A stretch of DNA of 64,000 bases, from the NCBI GenBank assembly GCA_005405945.1, contig BJHW01000002.1:2399183-2463182 (forward strand). Reading direction: 5' to 3'. Shown here one piece after another: positions 41,896 to 50,175 of the stretch. Position 1 is the first letter of the stretch; every line of letters begins with the position of its first letter. The notes beneath the pieces were generated by a model. That model saw only the letters and a list, made by a program, of their open reading frames with translations, had not been told where the DNA came from and searched no databases. Source of the DNA: Streptomyces violaceusniger. GTDB lineage: Bacteria > Actinomycetota > Actinomycetes > Streptomycetales > Streptomycetaceae. The position numbers and the translations under genes were made by a program.

Positions 41896-44214
41896 TTATG
41901 AGCACTGTCCGAGCAAACGGAGGTCCACGTACAGATCGCCCGGGGCTCCTCCGCGGAGGCCGGCCTGGCCGTACCCGGCCAGGCGGATGCGAGTGCCGTC
42001 CCGGACGCCGGGCGGGATCGTGACGGAAAGAGTGCGCCGGGTGCGTACTCGCCCCTGGCCGGTGCACTTGTCGCAGGCGATGGAGGTGACTGCGCCGCTG
42101 CCATCGCAGGTCTCGCACCGTATGGCCGTTTCGAAGCTGACCTTCTTGACGGTGCCGGACCGGGCCTCCACGAAGTTGATGTCCGTATGAATCAACAGAT
42201 CCTGGCCTCGACGGTCTTCAGGTGCGGGCGCCCCGTTCCGCCCCGCCAGCCGGTCTCGCAGTCTGGCGTGGCGGAACTGGTAGACGGACCCCACCTGCCG
42301 GAGGACGCCGCGCCGGTGGGCGTCGGCGAGGAAGGCCTCCAGACGCCAGGGCAGCAGCCCGCGGGCGGCGAGCAGCGACCGTGCCAGCAGGTAGTCGGCC
42401 CACGGTGAATGGGTGAGCGCGGCGGGCACGGCGAAGGCCGCGGCCAGCGCCGCGAGCCGGAAGGCCGGAGCCGCGTCGGGCGGGTCAGCAGCCGACAGGG
42501 TGGTGAGGGCCGGTTCGGTGATGAAGAAGACGATCAGCACAGCCAGCCCGGTGACCGTTACCAGCGTCCGCCGTCGGCTGACGGTGAGCGAGCGTTGCGG
42601 GGTACTGGCCTCGTCGCGGTCGACCCGGCTTCCCGCCGTGACCATGAGCCAGGCCAACAGCAGCAGGCCGAGCACGGCTGCGGCCAGCCCTCCCAGCAGG
42701 AGGAGAATCTGCAGCACAGGGCTGCTGTTCGGCCCCGCAAACCCTGTGGCGGTCAGCCCGACGAACAGCACCATGACCCAGCCATACGGAAAGACCGTGA
42801 GGCGTAGCAGCAGCCCGAGATGGGGCCTGAACCGGACCTTTCCCCGAGTGAGACCGTCCGGGATCCGCATGGTGAAGCTGAGGAACAGGCACCCCACGTA
42901 GAGGAAGAACACCGGGCCGCCCACGCCGTCGTCCAGGGTGAAATCCTGTCCACCCAGAATGGGCACCGTGATCCACACGATCAGCAGTGCCGACAGGCCC
43001 AGCATTCGCATTTGCAAGTGCTTCGGCCGGCGGCGCAGTTCCCACCATGAGATGTCCTCGCCGTTCAGGTCGGTGAGGTGGCGGGCCAGGCTGGCCAGCC
43101 ATCGGTTGGCCGCGTCCGCGCGCCAGTTGCGCGGCTGGCGTCGGCCCCTGGGCGGGGGCGGTGCCGGGCCGTCCGGGTATACCGCGGGAACGAGCGTGTC
43201 CAGGAGGTGGCGTTCGACCGCCGCGGCAGTGGGGAACTTTGCCCGGTCTGTGAGTTCGGCGGGTCGTGTGTCGGGTTCCCGGTAGGCGACGCGGGCCAGC
43301 CAGAGCATGAGTGGCATGGACAGGCACTGGGTCAGGCTGCCGTGCGGGCGCCGGGCAAGGTCGTCCAGCACCGGCTGCCAGCGTGCCGCATGCTGTGGGG
43401 TGGCGCTGCTGCGCAGATACTCGGCGGCCGCCTCGGCGGACAGGGGGTCGGCCCGTACGACCGCCGCCGACCGCAGCACGGAAGCTGTGCGGGCCGCTTT
43501 CGCGTAGGCGTTCGTGCGGCAGGTGAGGATGAGGGAGCCCCCCGCTGCCAGAGCCTCGTTGAGGCTCTTGAGGGCCAGGGGTGCGTGGTCGGGCGGCAGT
43601 TCGTCAAGGCCGTCCAGCACGGGCAGGATCCGCCGGTCGCGGATGAGGTCCCGCGCTGTCTCGGCCGTCAGCTGCGGGTAGTCGCGGAGCAGACGGTGCT
43701 CCAGCCAGGTGTGCAGGTGCTCCTCGCCTGGACGCCACGACGCGATCGGCAGGAGAACGGGCACGGCGTCCCCGACGCGCATCCCCTGCAGCAGCTCGAT
43801 CACCAGTAGTACGGCCAGTGTCGTCTTGCCGAGTCCCGCCTCGCCCAGTACCACCAGTCGACGCTGCCGCAGCGCGAGGAATGCCTTGGTGAACGCACCC
43901 GGGTCCGCGCCGCTTCCCTCGGCGCTGTCTCCGATCAGATGAGGGTGATCCCCGAATTCCGTATCCCGCACAGCCTGCCAGGGGACTGGGACCGGCACCG
44001 GGTCGAATAGGCCACGCATACGGGCTTCTTCACGCCACTGCGCCAGCACCGTACGGGCGAGGTCGCGCGCCGCGGCCTCCTGCGGATCGTCGATGACGAG
44101 CTGGAAGTAGTTGTTCTGGACACCGCCGGCCCCCAAGCTGATGGCGGTCGGACCATAGAAGGTGTTGCCGAATACCCATCCCTGGGAGGGGCCTCCGGAC
44201 TCCGACGCAGTCAC
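41896..44214 (-). CDS. NLR-like NACHT ATPase with six TM helices and DnaJ-like C-terminal domain
   Basis: 772 residues from a GTG at 44214. Order of parts: an N-terminal RHIM/amyloid-like motif (GNTFYGPTAISLGAG, residues 16-30); NACHT ATPase with Walker A GEAGLGKTT (124-132) and Walker B ILPVLDGLDELP (196-207); a hydrophobic region with six likely membrane helices (404-421, 432-449, 478-494, 500-526, 551-570, 585-603); and a DnaJ C-terminal-like module (about 670-770) with two zinc motifs, CETCDGSG (C700, C703) and CDKCTGQG (C714, C717), followed by IPPGVRDGTRIRLAGYGQAG and GDLYVDLRL. Regular DnaJ has four such motifs. It probably works as an NLR-type sensor, perhaps in phage defence. The end (LLGQCS) may be truncated. 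The start overlaps the upstream motif-bearing ORF. Confidence 0.8.
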   Translation of the reverse strand: MTASESGGPSQGWVFGNTFYGPTAISLGAGGVQNNYFQLVIDDPQEAAARDLARTVLAQWREEARMRGLFDPVPVPVPWQAVRDTEFGDHPHLIGDSAEGSGADPGAFTKAFLALRQRRLVVLGEAGLGKTTLAVLLVIELLQGMRVGDAVPVLLPIASWRPGEEHLHTWLEHRLLRDYPQLTAETARDLIRDRRILPVLDGLDELPPDHAPLALKSLNEALAAGGSLILTCRTNAYAKAARTASVLRSAAVVRADPLSAEAAAEYLRSSATPQHAARWQPVLDDLARRPHGSLTQCLSMPLMLWLARVAYREPDTRPAELTDRAKFPTAAAVERHLLDTLVPAVYPDGPAPPPPRGRRQPRNWRADAANRWLASLARHLTDLNGEDISWWELRRRPKHLQMRMLGLSALLIVWITVPILGGQDFTLDDGVGGPVFFLYVGCLFLSFTMRIPDGLTRGKVRFRPHLGLLLRLTVFPYGWVMVLFVGLTATGFAGPNSSPVLQILLLLGGLAAAVLGLLLLAWLMVTAGSRVDRDEASTPQRSLTVSRRRTLVTVTGLAVLIVFFITEPALTTLSAADPPDAAPAFRLAALAAAFAVPAALTHSPWADYLLARSLLAARGLLPWRLEAFLADAHRRGVLRQVGSVYQFRHARLRDRLAGRNGAPAPEDRRGQDLLIHTDINFVEARSGTVKKVSFETAIRCETCDGSGAVTSIACDKCTGQGRVRTRRTLSVTIPPGVRDGTRIRLAGYGQAGLRGGAPGDLYVDLRLLGQCS

Positions 44215-44378
44215 GCCCCTGGCCCGAAGTGGTTGTCCTGTCGGTTGCGGTCCCCTACCTGGATCGCGGCAGGCCCGTGGAAAACGTTCCCCTCCATCCG
44301 TGCGCTGCTGTCGGCGGCCTTGCGCGCCTCAGTGACCAGGGCGCGCAGCTCGGCAGCCGCCTCCTCGCCCACGGGCAC
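44211..44378 (-). pseudogene. Effector-like ORF with RHIM/amyloid-like motif, 5' end cut by IS701
   Basis: 55 residues (from a GTG at 44378, six bases from the IS701 target site) ending with GNVFHGPAAIQVGDRN and NHFGPGA. The motif (residues 30-51) parallels the N-terminus of the NACHT protein and contains IQVG, the tetrad type of RHIM and of bacterial amyloid signalling sequences. In actinobacterial and cyanobacterial NLR pairs the upstream effector carries such a motif at its C-terminus, exactly as here. The stop overlaps the NACHT start (GTGA). The N-terminal effector domain was probably separated by the IS, unless the protein is naturally this short. Confidence 0.55.
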
Positions 44379-44387
44379 ACCCCCTAG

Positions 44388-45804
44388 TAGGACTCCGTTA
44401 GGTCTTGGCGGTGGTTGTGTTCAGGGGCATGGTGGGTGTGTGGATGCACATGAAGTGAACCGTGCTCGGGCGTCGTTGGCGTTATTCGTGGCGGATGTGT
44501 TCGCCTCGATACCGCGCAAGGACCAGCGGGCCAAGGGCGACTGCTATCTGCGGGGACTGATGCTGGACGGTCGACGCAAGTCCATCCAGGCCATGGCCGC
44601 TCGGCTGCCGGACGGCAACGAGCAGAACCTGCAGCAGTTCGTGAACCAGTCCACCTGGGATCCGGTGCCGGTGCGTCGGCGGATCGCCGAGCGGATGGTG
44701 ACGCGGATCGGCCCGGACGCCTGGGCGGTCGATGACGTGTCCTTCCCCAAGGACGGACGGATGTCGGTCGGTGTCGGGCATCAGTACTGCGGTGCGCTGG
44801 GCAAGCAGGCGAACTGCCAGGTGGCGGTCAGTGTGCACGCGGTCTCCGATGCGGCCTCGTGCCCGCTGAACTGGCGGCTGTTCCTGCCCCAGGAGTGGGT
44901 GGATGACGCCGTCCGGCGGCAGCGGACCGGCGTGCCCAAGGACGTCGGGCACCGGGAGAAGTGGCGCCTGGCACTGGACGCTCTGGATGAGCTGGCCGGA
45001 TGGGGACTGGTGCCGCCGGTGGTGGTGGCGGATGCCGGCTATGGCCAGAACGCCGACTTCCGCGCCGGCCTGGCCGAGCGGGGACACGCGTACGTGGTCG
45101 GTATCCGCGGCGATATCACCGTCCAGCCGCATGACGCGCACCCCACGGCCCCGGCCTGGTCCGGCAACGGCCGCAGGCCCCAGCCCCGCTACCGGCAGCC
45201 ACCGGTGCCAGTGGCGGAACTGGCCGCGGCCGCCGGACGGCAAGCCTTCAGCGAGGTGACCTGGCGCCAGGGCTCCCGTGGCCCGATGACCTCCCGCTTC
45301 CTCGCGATGCGGGTCCGGCCGTCCGGGGTGCGCTCGCGCCGGCTGGCCCAGGCCGCCGCGGTGGCCGGGCACGGCCGGTGGGACGGCGTCCTGCCCCAGG
45401 TGCGGCTGCTGGCCGAATGGCCCGACGGCGAGGAGGAACCGACCCGGTTCTGGCTGTCGGACCTGCCCGGGGACACCCCGATCGCCGAACTGGTCCGCCT
45501 GGCAAAGATCCGCTGGCGCATCGAGCACGACTACCGGGAACTCAAGCACGGCCTGGGCCTGGACCACTTCGAAGGCCGCTCCTGGACCGGCTGGCACCAC
45601 CACGCCACCCTGGTCACCGCCGCCCACGCCTTCCTCACCGAGCAGCGGCTGGCCCCAAAAGCCGACACACCGGACTCACCCTCTACCAGATCCTCGACGC
45701 CCTCCAAGACCTGCTGAACTGCTGGACCGGCATCTGCAGCACCTGCCACCAACCTCTGCCCAGCAGGGGCAGGCCAAGATCAAGACGGACCTAACGGAGT
45801 CCTA
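44388..45804 (+). mobile_element. IS701-family insertion sequence
   Basis: Flanked by CTAG on both sides (44384-44387 and 45805-45808), the target duplication typical of IS701. Including it, a perfect 21-bp inverted repeat (44384-44404 / 45788-45808). Inserted at the 5' end of the effector-like ORF; the right flank is an IS1380-type fragment. Confidence 0.9.
44455..45794 (+). pseudogene. IS701-family transposase, frameshifted near the end
   Basis: From a GTG at 44455: LFVADVFASIPRKDQRAKGD, GLMLDGRRKSIQAMA, first Asp in DAWAVDDVSFPKDG, second Asp in VVADAGYGQNADFR, and the Glu region RWRIEHDYRELKHGLGLDHF. All are in one frame up to about 45660. In GGCCCCAAAAGCC one base is missing; the C-terminal 40 residues (LYQILDALQDLLNCWTGICS) are in another frame. 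The catalytic core is complete, so the defect only affects the tail. Confidence 0.85.
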
Positions 45805-45809
45805 CTAGT

Positions 45810-46079
45810 GGGCTGTCCGGCAGGTGATCGGATAAGCGAAAATCGCCTCTGCCCAGCAAGAATGAGGACTGTCGAGGTTCCGTGTTCCTGTGCCCGTCGG
45901 AGTCACTTCCCAGGTGAAGAAGCGCAGTGGGTTGTACCCGCCTGTCCGTGTCGAGGGCAACAGCCGCGCAGTGGTCCCGCAGGCCGGGGCGGTCTTGCTG
46001 GTGGAGACCGCCCGCGCCACGCGCCTGGACGCCGCGCTGTCGACGGCGCTCGCCCCGTGGCACAGGGCGGTGCACGGCC
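45810..46079 (+). pseudogene. IS1380-family fragment (5' end and transposase N-terminus)
   Basis: From a GTG at 45890 the sequence reads KKRSGLYPPVRVEGNSRAVV, then GAVLLVETARATRLDAALST, the usual N-terminus of IS1380-type transposases. It breaks off at about 46079, where a Tn3-type transposase end starts. The left flank is the IS701 copy. Confidence 0.6.
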
Positions 46080-46085
46080 CGGGCA

Positions 46086-46406
46086 AGATTCTACGCCCGC
46101 GAGGGCAAGGTCACCCGTCGCCAGCCCGAGCAGCAGAACGATCAGGCGTGGTGCCTGACCGTCGTAACGAACGCGGTCGTGTGCTGGCACACGGAGTACA
46201 TGGGCCTGGCCGTCGGCGAACTCCGTGCGGCTGGCCGTGAAGTGGACGCCGAGGTCCTGGCCCACATCTCCCCGGCCCGCAGCTCGGCGGTCAACTACTA
46301 CGGCTCCATCACCGTCGACTACGACCGCGAACTCGCCCAGCTCGACGACCAGGGCCACCGGCCCCTGCGCACCGTGACGGTGGACGAGCCAGGAGCCGGG
46401 CTGTAG
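46086..46406 (+). pseudogene. C-terminal fragment of a Tn3-family transposase
   Basis: About 106 residues (FYAREGKVTRRQPEQQNDQA, then WCLTVVTNAVVCWHTEYMGL, AHISPARSSAVNYYGSITVD) match the end of Tn3 transposases, including the final catalytic Glu region near QNDQAWCL. The 5' part is absent. Followed at once by a terminator-like hairpin. Confidence 0.8.
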
Positions 46407-46415
46407 ACAGTGGCC

Positions 46416-46457
46416 GGCCCCGGTGCCGCCCCACGGGGGAAGGGCGGCACCGGGGCC
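46416..46457. terminator. Very strong hairpin terminator
   Basis: A 16-bp perfect stem (GGCCCCGGTGCCGCCC / GGGCGGCACCGGGGCC) with a 10-base loop, between the Tn3 fragment (plus) and the 3' end of the ABC-transporter fragment (minus, ends 46485). It probably served the latter. Confidence 0.75.
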
Positions 46458-46484
46458 GACGGTCCGATCACCCTAACGGGCACC

Positions 46485-46664
46485 TCACCGGTCTTGGGCG
46501 AGTTTGTACAGCTCCGCGAAGAGCCCCCCAAGATCCATCAGGGCCTGGAAGTCACCTTGTTCCCGTACGCGGCCGCCGTCGAGGACGATGATGCGGTCCG
46601 CGATCCGGGCGTTTCCCAGGCTGTGCGTCACGAACACGGCCGCCTTGCCCGCCGCGAGCGGCCG
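46485..46664 (-). pseudogene. C-terminal fragment of an ABC-transporter ATPase
   Basis: About 55 residues (KAAVFVTHSLGNARIADRII, VLDGGRVREQGDFQALMDLG, LFAELYKLAQDR): the H-loop (VTHSLG) and downstream part typical of exporter-type ABC subunits. The Walker motifs are missing. The upstream side is replaced by the 3' flank of the CdtB-like gene at about 46665. Confidence 0.75.
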
Positions 46665-46701
46665 GCCCGAGCAGGGACAGTTCCCGAACGCTCCTATGGC
46701 G

Positions 46702-48579
46702 TCACGGTGTTGGGGGGCTCTGGTCGGTCGCGGTGGAGTACGGGGCGAAGGACCAGATCTGCGATCCATGGCCGGTTGCGCACTCCGTGGCCTGCACGAT
46801 GTCGAAGGGATCCCCGTGCTCGTCCTCCGGGTCCAGGGCCAGGCAGACCCCGCCCGGCACGACATCCCACCTGCTCTCCAGCCGGAAGGCTTCCCCGGAG
46901 TACGGGTCCACCTTCCACAGCTGCGCGGAGGAGTCCGTGCAGGACTTCAGATCGACGCCGGCCGCCGCGTCACTACCGGGAGGCGGATCGCTGATCTCGA
47001 CGCACCGGCCGGTGCCCCGGTCCCGCAGCCGCAGATACTCGCCCACCCAATCCAGCCGCCAGTCCGCGCTGCTGGGGAAGGCAGTCGTGCGCGGCTCGGC
47101 GCGCACCCGCGTGGCCGGCAGGCCGCGGGGCTCGCTGGTCAGCATCTGGCCGGTGTAGACATTCTGCAGACCCTCCGGCCGCGTGTAGGCGACCGGCAGA
47201 TCCCGCGTCTCGAAATTGGGCTCGCTGAGGTCTTGGTGCGTCTGCGGAAGGGTCCAGTGCTGTGCATCGACGTTCGCGCACCGCTCCATCCCCACATAGG
47301 ATGTCTGGCCGCGCCTCTGCTCCACACATCGCCCGGTGCGCACGCTACGGATCTGGTACTGCTCATTGCCCAGCGACACAAGGTCGAACCGCTCGTGAGA
47401 GAGGGAGACGGAACAGTCACGCAGGGACAGGGTGTGCGGTGCAAGGTCTGTGACCGTGGCGCACCTCCCGCCGGGCTCTCGGATCCGGACGCCGTCGTTG
47501 CCGTCGAACTCGATATTGAACCGCTGGGAAGCGTCCTCGGGGTCGCGCGTCTGCGTGGCAAGCCATTCACCGTCGCCCCACGGTGCGGCCGTGGGAGCCA
47601 GCACCGTGCCGGTCCGCATGCTCTCGATGTAGCGGGAGGCGCTGAACATCGAGGTCAGCGCGGTCGGAACGCGCGTGATGCCGACCGAGACGGCGGCATG
47701 GTCGGGTGTGGCCCCCGCCAGCCGATCCGTCGGATGGCCGGGGATGTCGGTAGAGGACACGGCGAAGTCCAGCTCTCTGTCTCTCCCGCTGCCGAAATGG
47801 GTGGGCTGGCCCGTGTTGTACAGGTGCGAGCCGACCGGAATGGCGAGGTTGGTCGGCTCCCTGTTGAAGTCGCCCAGCACGGTCCACCTTTCGTTGCCCG
47901 GCCGCCGGCGCACGAAGTCGTCGACGAGGGCGAGCATGGTCGGCGCGTCACGACCGCCGGTGACCTCGTTGCCGCTGAGGGCGTGGTAGCTGAAGTACCA
48001 GTCGTTGCCGAAGCGGACCCCGATGGCCGCGCGTCCTCCGCTGTAAGGGTTGGCGATCGCCGTGACCTCGTCGGGCTCCCGCTGGGTGAGCAGCGCCACG
48101 TTGTTGCGGCCGCCCACGTAGGTGCCGCCGTTCTGGTCGGTCTGCAGGAAGTAGACCTCGTAGTTCTCCCGGCCGAACCTCCAGCGGTGGTGCTGGATGT
48201 AATTGCCCCGCCCGATCGCCGGCAGGCCCGCGAAGTTGGCGCTGTTGTCGACGAACTCTCCAGGTGGGAGCGGTCCCGCCTCCTGTACCGCCACGATTTC
48301 GGCGGCCCTGATGTAGCGGCCGATCGAGGTGGTCCACTTGGTGTCCGACCCGCTGTCGGCGCCTTGCATGTTGTTCGTGATCAGCGGCGTGTCCCACAGC
48401 GGTGCGGCCTGGGCGGTTCCTGCCGGAACCGTCACGAGCACCACGGAGGCCGCAAGTGTGGCCAGCGCGATGAATCCGGCTGTGACAGTGCGCCGGCGTG
48501 GCCTCCTGCCGGCACCCGGCGGCCCGGGGCGCCATCGCGGGACGGCACCCCGCCATAAGGTTCTTCTCAGTTTCCTCAT
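46702..48579 (-). CDS. Secreted CdtB-like nuclease with ricin-type lectin repeats
   Basis: 625 residues from an ATG at 48579 (AAGGGAGAGG upstream). Signal peptide up to about residue 58 (FIALATLAASVVLVTVPAGT). Residues 60-300 form a DNase I-like endonuclease/exonuclease/phosphatase fold very close in pattern to cytolethal distending toxin subunit B: NNMQGADSGSDTKWTTSI (N70), IVAVQEAGPLP (E100), YFSYHALSGNEVTGGRDAP (H199), WTVLGDFNREP (D237, N239), ELDFAVSS, TPDHAAVSVG (D293, H294). Residues 310-620 hold ricin-type beta-trefoil repeats (GRCVEQRRG, GRCVEISDP, QLWKVDPY, SQIWSFAPY). An exported DNA- or phosphoesterase-toxin that binds glycans is the obvious reading. No CdtA/CdtC-like separate lectin gene is adjacent. 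Confidence 0.85.
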   Translation of the reverse strand: MRKLRRTLWRGAVPRWRPGPPGAGRRPRRRTVTAGFIALATLAASVVLVTVPAGTAQAAPLWDTPLITNNMQGADSGSDTKWTTSIGRYIRAAEIVAVQEAGPLPPGEFVDNSANFAGLPAIGRGNYIQHHRWRFGRENYEVYFLQTDQNGGTYVGGRNNVALLTQREPDEVTAIANPYSGGRAAIGVRFGNDWYFSYHALSGNEVTGGRDAPTMLALVDDFVRRRPGNERWTVLGDFNREPTNLAIPVGSHLYNTGQPTHFGSGRDRELDFAVSSTDIPGHPTDRLAGATPDHAAVSVGITRVPTALTSMFSASRYIESMRTGTVLAPTAAPWGDGEWLATQTRDPEDASQRFNIEFDGNDGVRIREPGGRCATVTDLAPHTLSLRDCSVSLSHERFDLVSLGNEQYQIRSVRTGRCVEQRRGQTSYVGMERCANVDAQHWTLPQTHQDLSEPNFETRDLPVAYTRPEGLQNVYTGQMLTSEPRGLPATRVRAEPRTTAFPSSADWRLDWVGEYLRLRDRGTGRCVEISDPPPGSDAAAGVDLKSCTDSSAQLWKVDPYSGEAFRLESRWDVVPGGVCLALDPEDEHGDPFDIVQATECATGHGSQIWSFAPYSTATDQSPPTP

Positions 48580-49156
48580 GCCTCTCCCTTGGATCGGATG
48601 GATCGGATCGTGCGGTGGGGCGGGCCCGCTCGGGTGCAGTCCTCACCCGGCACATCAGCCCCTGACGGCGCCGCATGGACCACCCGGGCACAGCTGGGAC
48701 AAACCCCCGTACTGGCGCGCTTTAACTCCCCTTTGGCCAGTGGCCCGTTCAAGGTTCTCTGTTCGGTGCGTTGCGCCGACAGGCCCCCTTCAGCCAAGAG
48801 CTGCGCGTACTCAGGCCGAATAGCCGCCCTTGCCCCGCTGTCGCGTGCTCGGCCCGGACCGTCCCAAGGTTCGGCCCCGGCCTGCGGCGAGCGGGACGTG
48901 CAACCGGCGCAGGACGCCGGCCTGGGCGTCGTTCCTGGGGCCGTATCAGGCAACGTTCGCCCTGTGGCGGTTGCACTCGCTCTGCCGTGCTAGCCGCTGT
49001 ACGTGGCTAGCGTTCTAACAAACGACCCTTGCCCGAGCAAGATCAAACACGAGCCGCCGGACCCCGATGATCTCCGATCGGTTCTCACAACCCGTTCGCA
49101 CTCAAAAGGAGGGTCAACCCCCTTCTGCGACTTGCATTGTGCGAAAATCCGAGCCC
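48580..49156. other. 577-base region without a recognisable gene
   Basis: Upstream of both the CdtB-like gene (minus) and the serine recombinase (plus), so it should hold both promoters. Short inverted repeats are present (for example GCTAGCC...GGCTAGC around 48990-49013), possibly recombinase sites. No reading frame has convincing coding character. Confidence 0.5.
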
Positions 49157-50144
49157 ATGACGGCCCCTCACGAGCCCTCCGGCACCGACGCGTCAGACGC
49201 GGACGACGTCGAACGGCACCCCTGCCCGAAGTGTGACGCACAGCCCGGTTCGCCGTGCCGCTCGCGCGGCGGCGCCGTCACTTCCGCCTACCACACCGGC
49301 CGGTTCACCAAGGTGCCCCGGCTCGCGAAGAAGCTGCGGGTGCCCACCCCGGCCGACCCCGCCCCCGGCCCCCGTCGACCCAGACCTGCCGAGCGCGGAC
49401 ATCCGCATCGGGTACGCGAGATGCTCGCACCGCAGCCAGGAACTCCAGACCCAGATCGACGCACTCGCCGGGCACGGCATCCCCGCGACAAAATCTTCAG
49501 CGAGAAGATCAGCACCCGCATCCGGGTCCGCCCCCAGTTCGAACAGGCCCTCAAGACCGCCCCGGAGATCAAGGCCCACGCCCCGCACTGCCGGGTGCTC
49601 TTCACCGTGTTCGAGAGGAAGCGGCTGGGCCGGGACGCGGCCGAGCTGACCGCGCTCGCCGACCACCTCACCGCGCACGGCCTGGTGCTGGAGATGCTCG
49701 CCGGTCCGCTGCCGGGGATGTACGACCCGAGTGGGCCGGGCAAGCTGCTGTTCGCGTTCTTCGCGGCGATGGCCGAGACCGAGCGGGAAGAACATCCGGG
49801 AGTCCACGCTGGAGGGGCTCGACACCGCGGTCCGCAAGGGCAAGTACGGCGGCCGACCCCCCGTCATCACCGACGACATGCTGCACACCGTGCTCCGGCG
49901 CCGGGCTGGCGGTGAGTCCGTCGAGCAGATCCAGCCCGACCTGATCATCCCCACAGGCAAGCGCAAGGGCCAAAGCCCCTCGGTCGCCAGCATCTACCGG
50001 GCGCTCGCCGAGCACGCCAAGCGCGAGGCGTACCCCGAAGCCGTCGAGCAGGCCCACGCCGACTTCGCCGACCTCCAGAACGGCGAATTCCCCGCGCCCC
50101 GCACAGCGCAGACGGCGGAACCCGCCCCGGCTCCTCAGCCGTGA
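49157..50144 (+). pseudogene. Serine recombinase paralogue, three indels
   Basis: From an ATG at 49157: zinc-finger-like N-terminus (HPCPKCDAQPGSPCRSRGG, AYHTGRF), catalytic domain (IRIGYARCSHRSQELQTQID), DKIFSEKISTRIRVRPQFEQ, FTVFERKRLGRDAAELTALA, GLVLEMLAGPLPGMYDPSG, then NIRESTLEGLDTAVRKGKYG and an HTH end. Frame changes occur at about 49370 (extra C in CGGCCCCCGTC), about 49485 (missing C in ATCCCCGCG) and about 49790 (extra A in GGGAAGAAC). The order of domains is the same as in the recombinase at 28368. In these proteins the residue at the active-site Ser position reads RCSHRSQ, so Ser is retained. Confidence 0.8.
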
Positions 50145-50175
50145 TCGGTCCCCTGAGCTGGGCAGCAGCCGCTTA

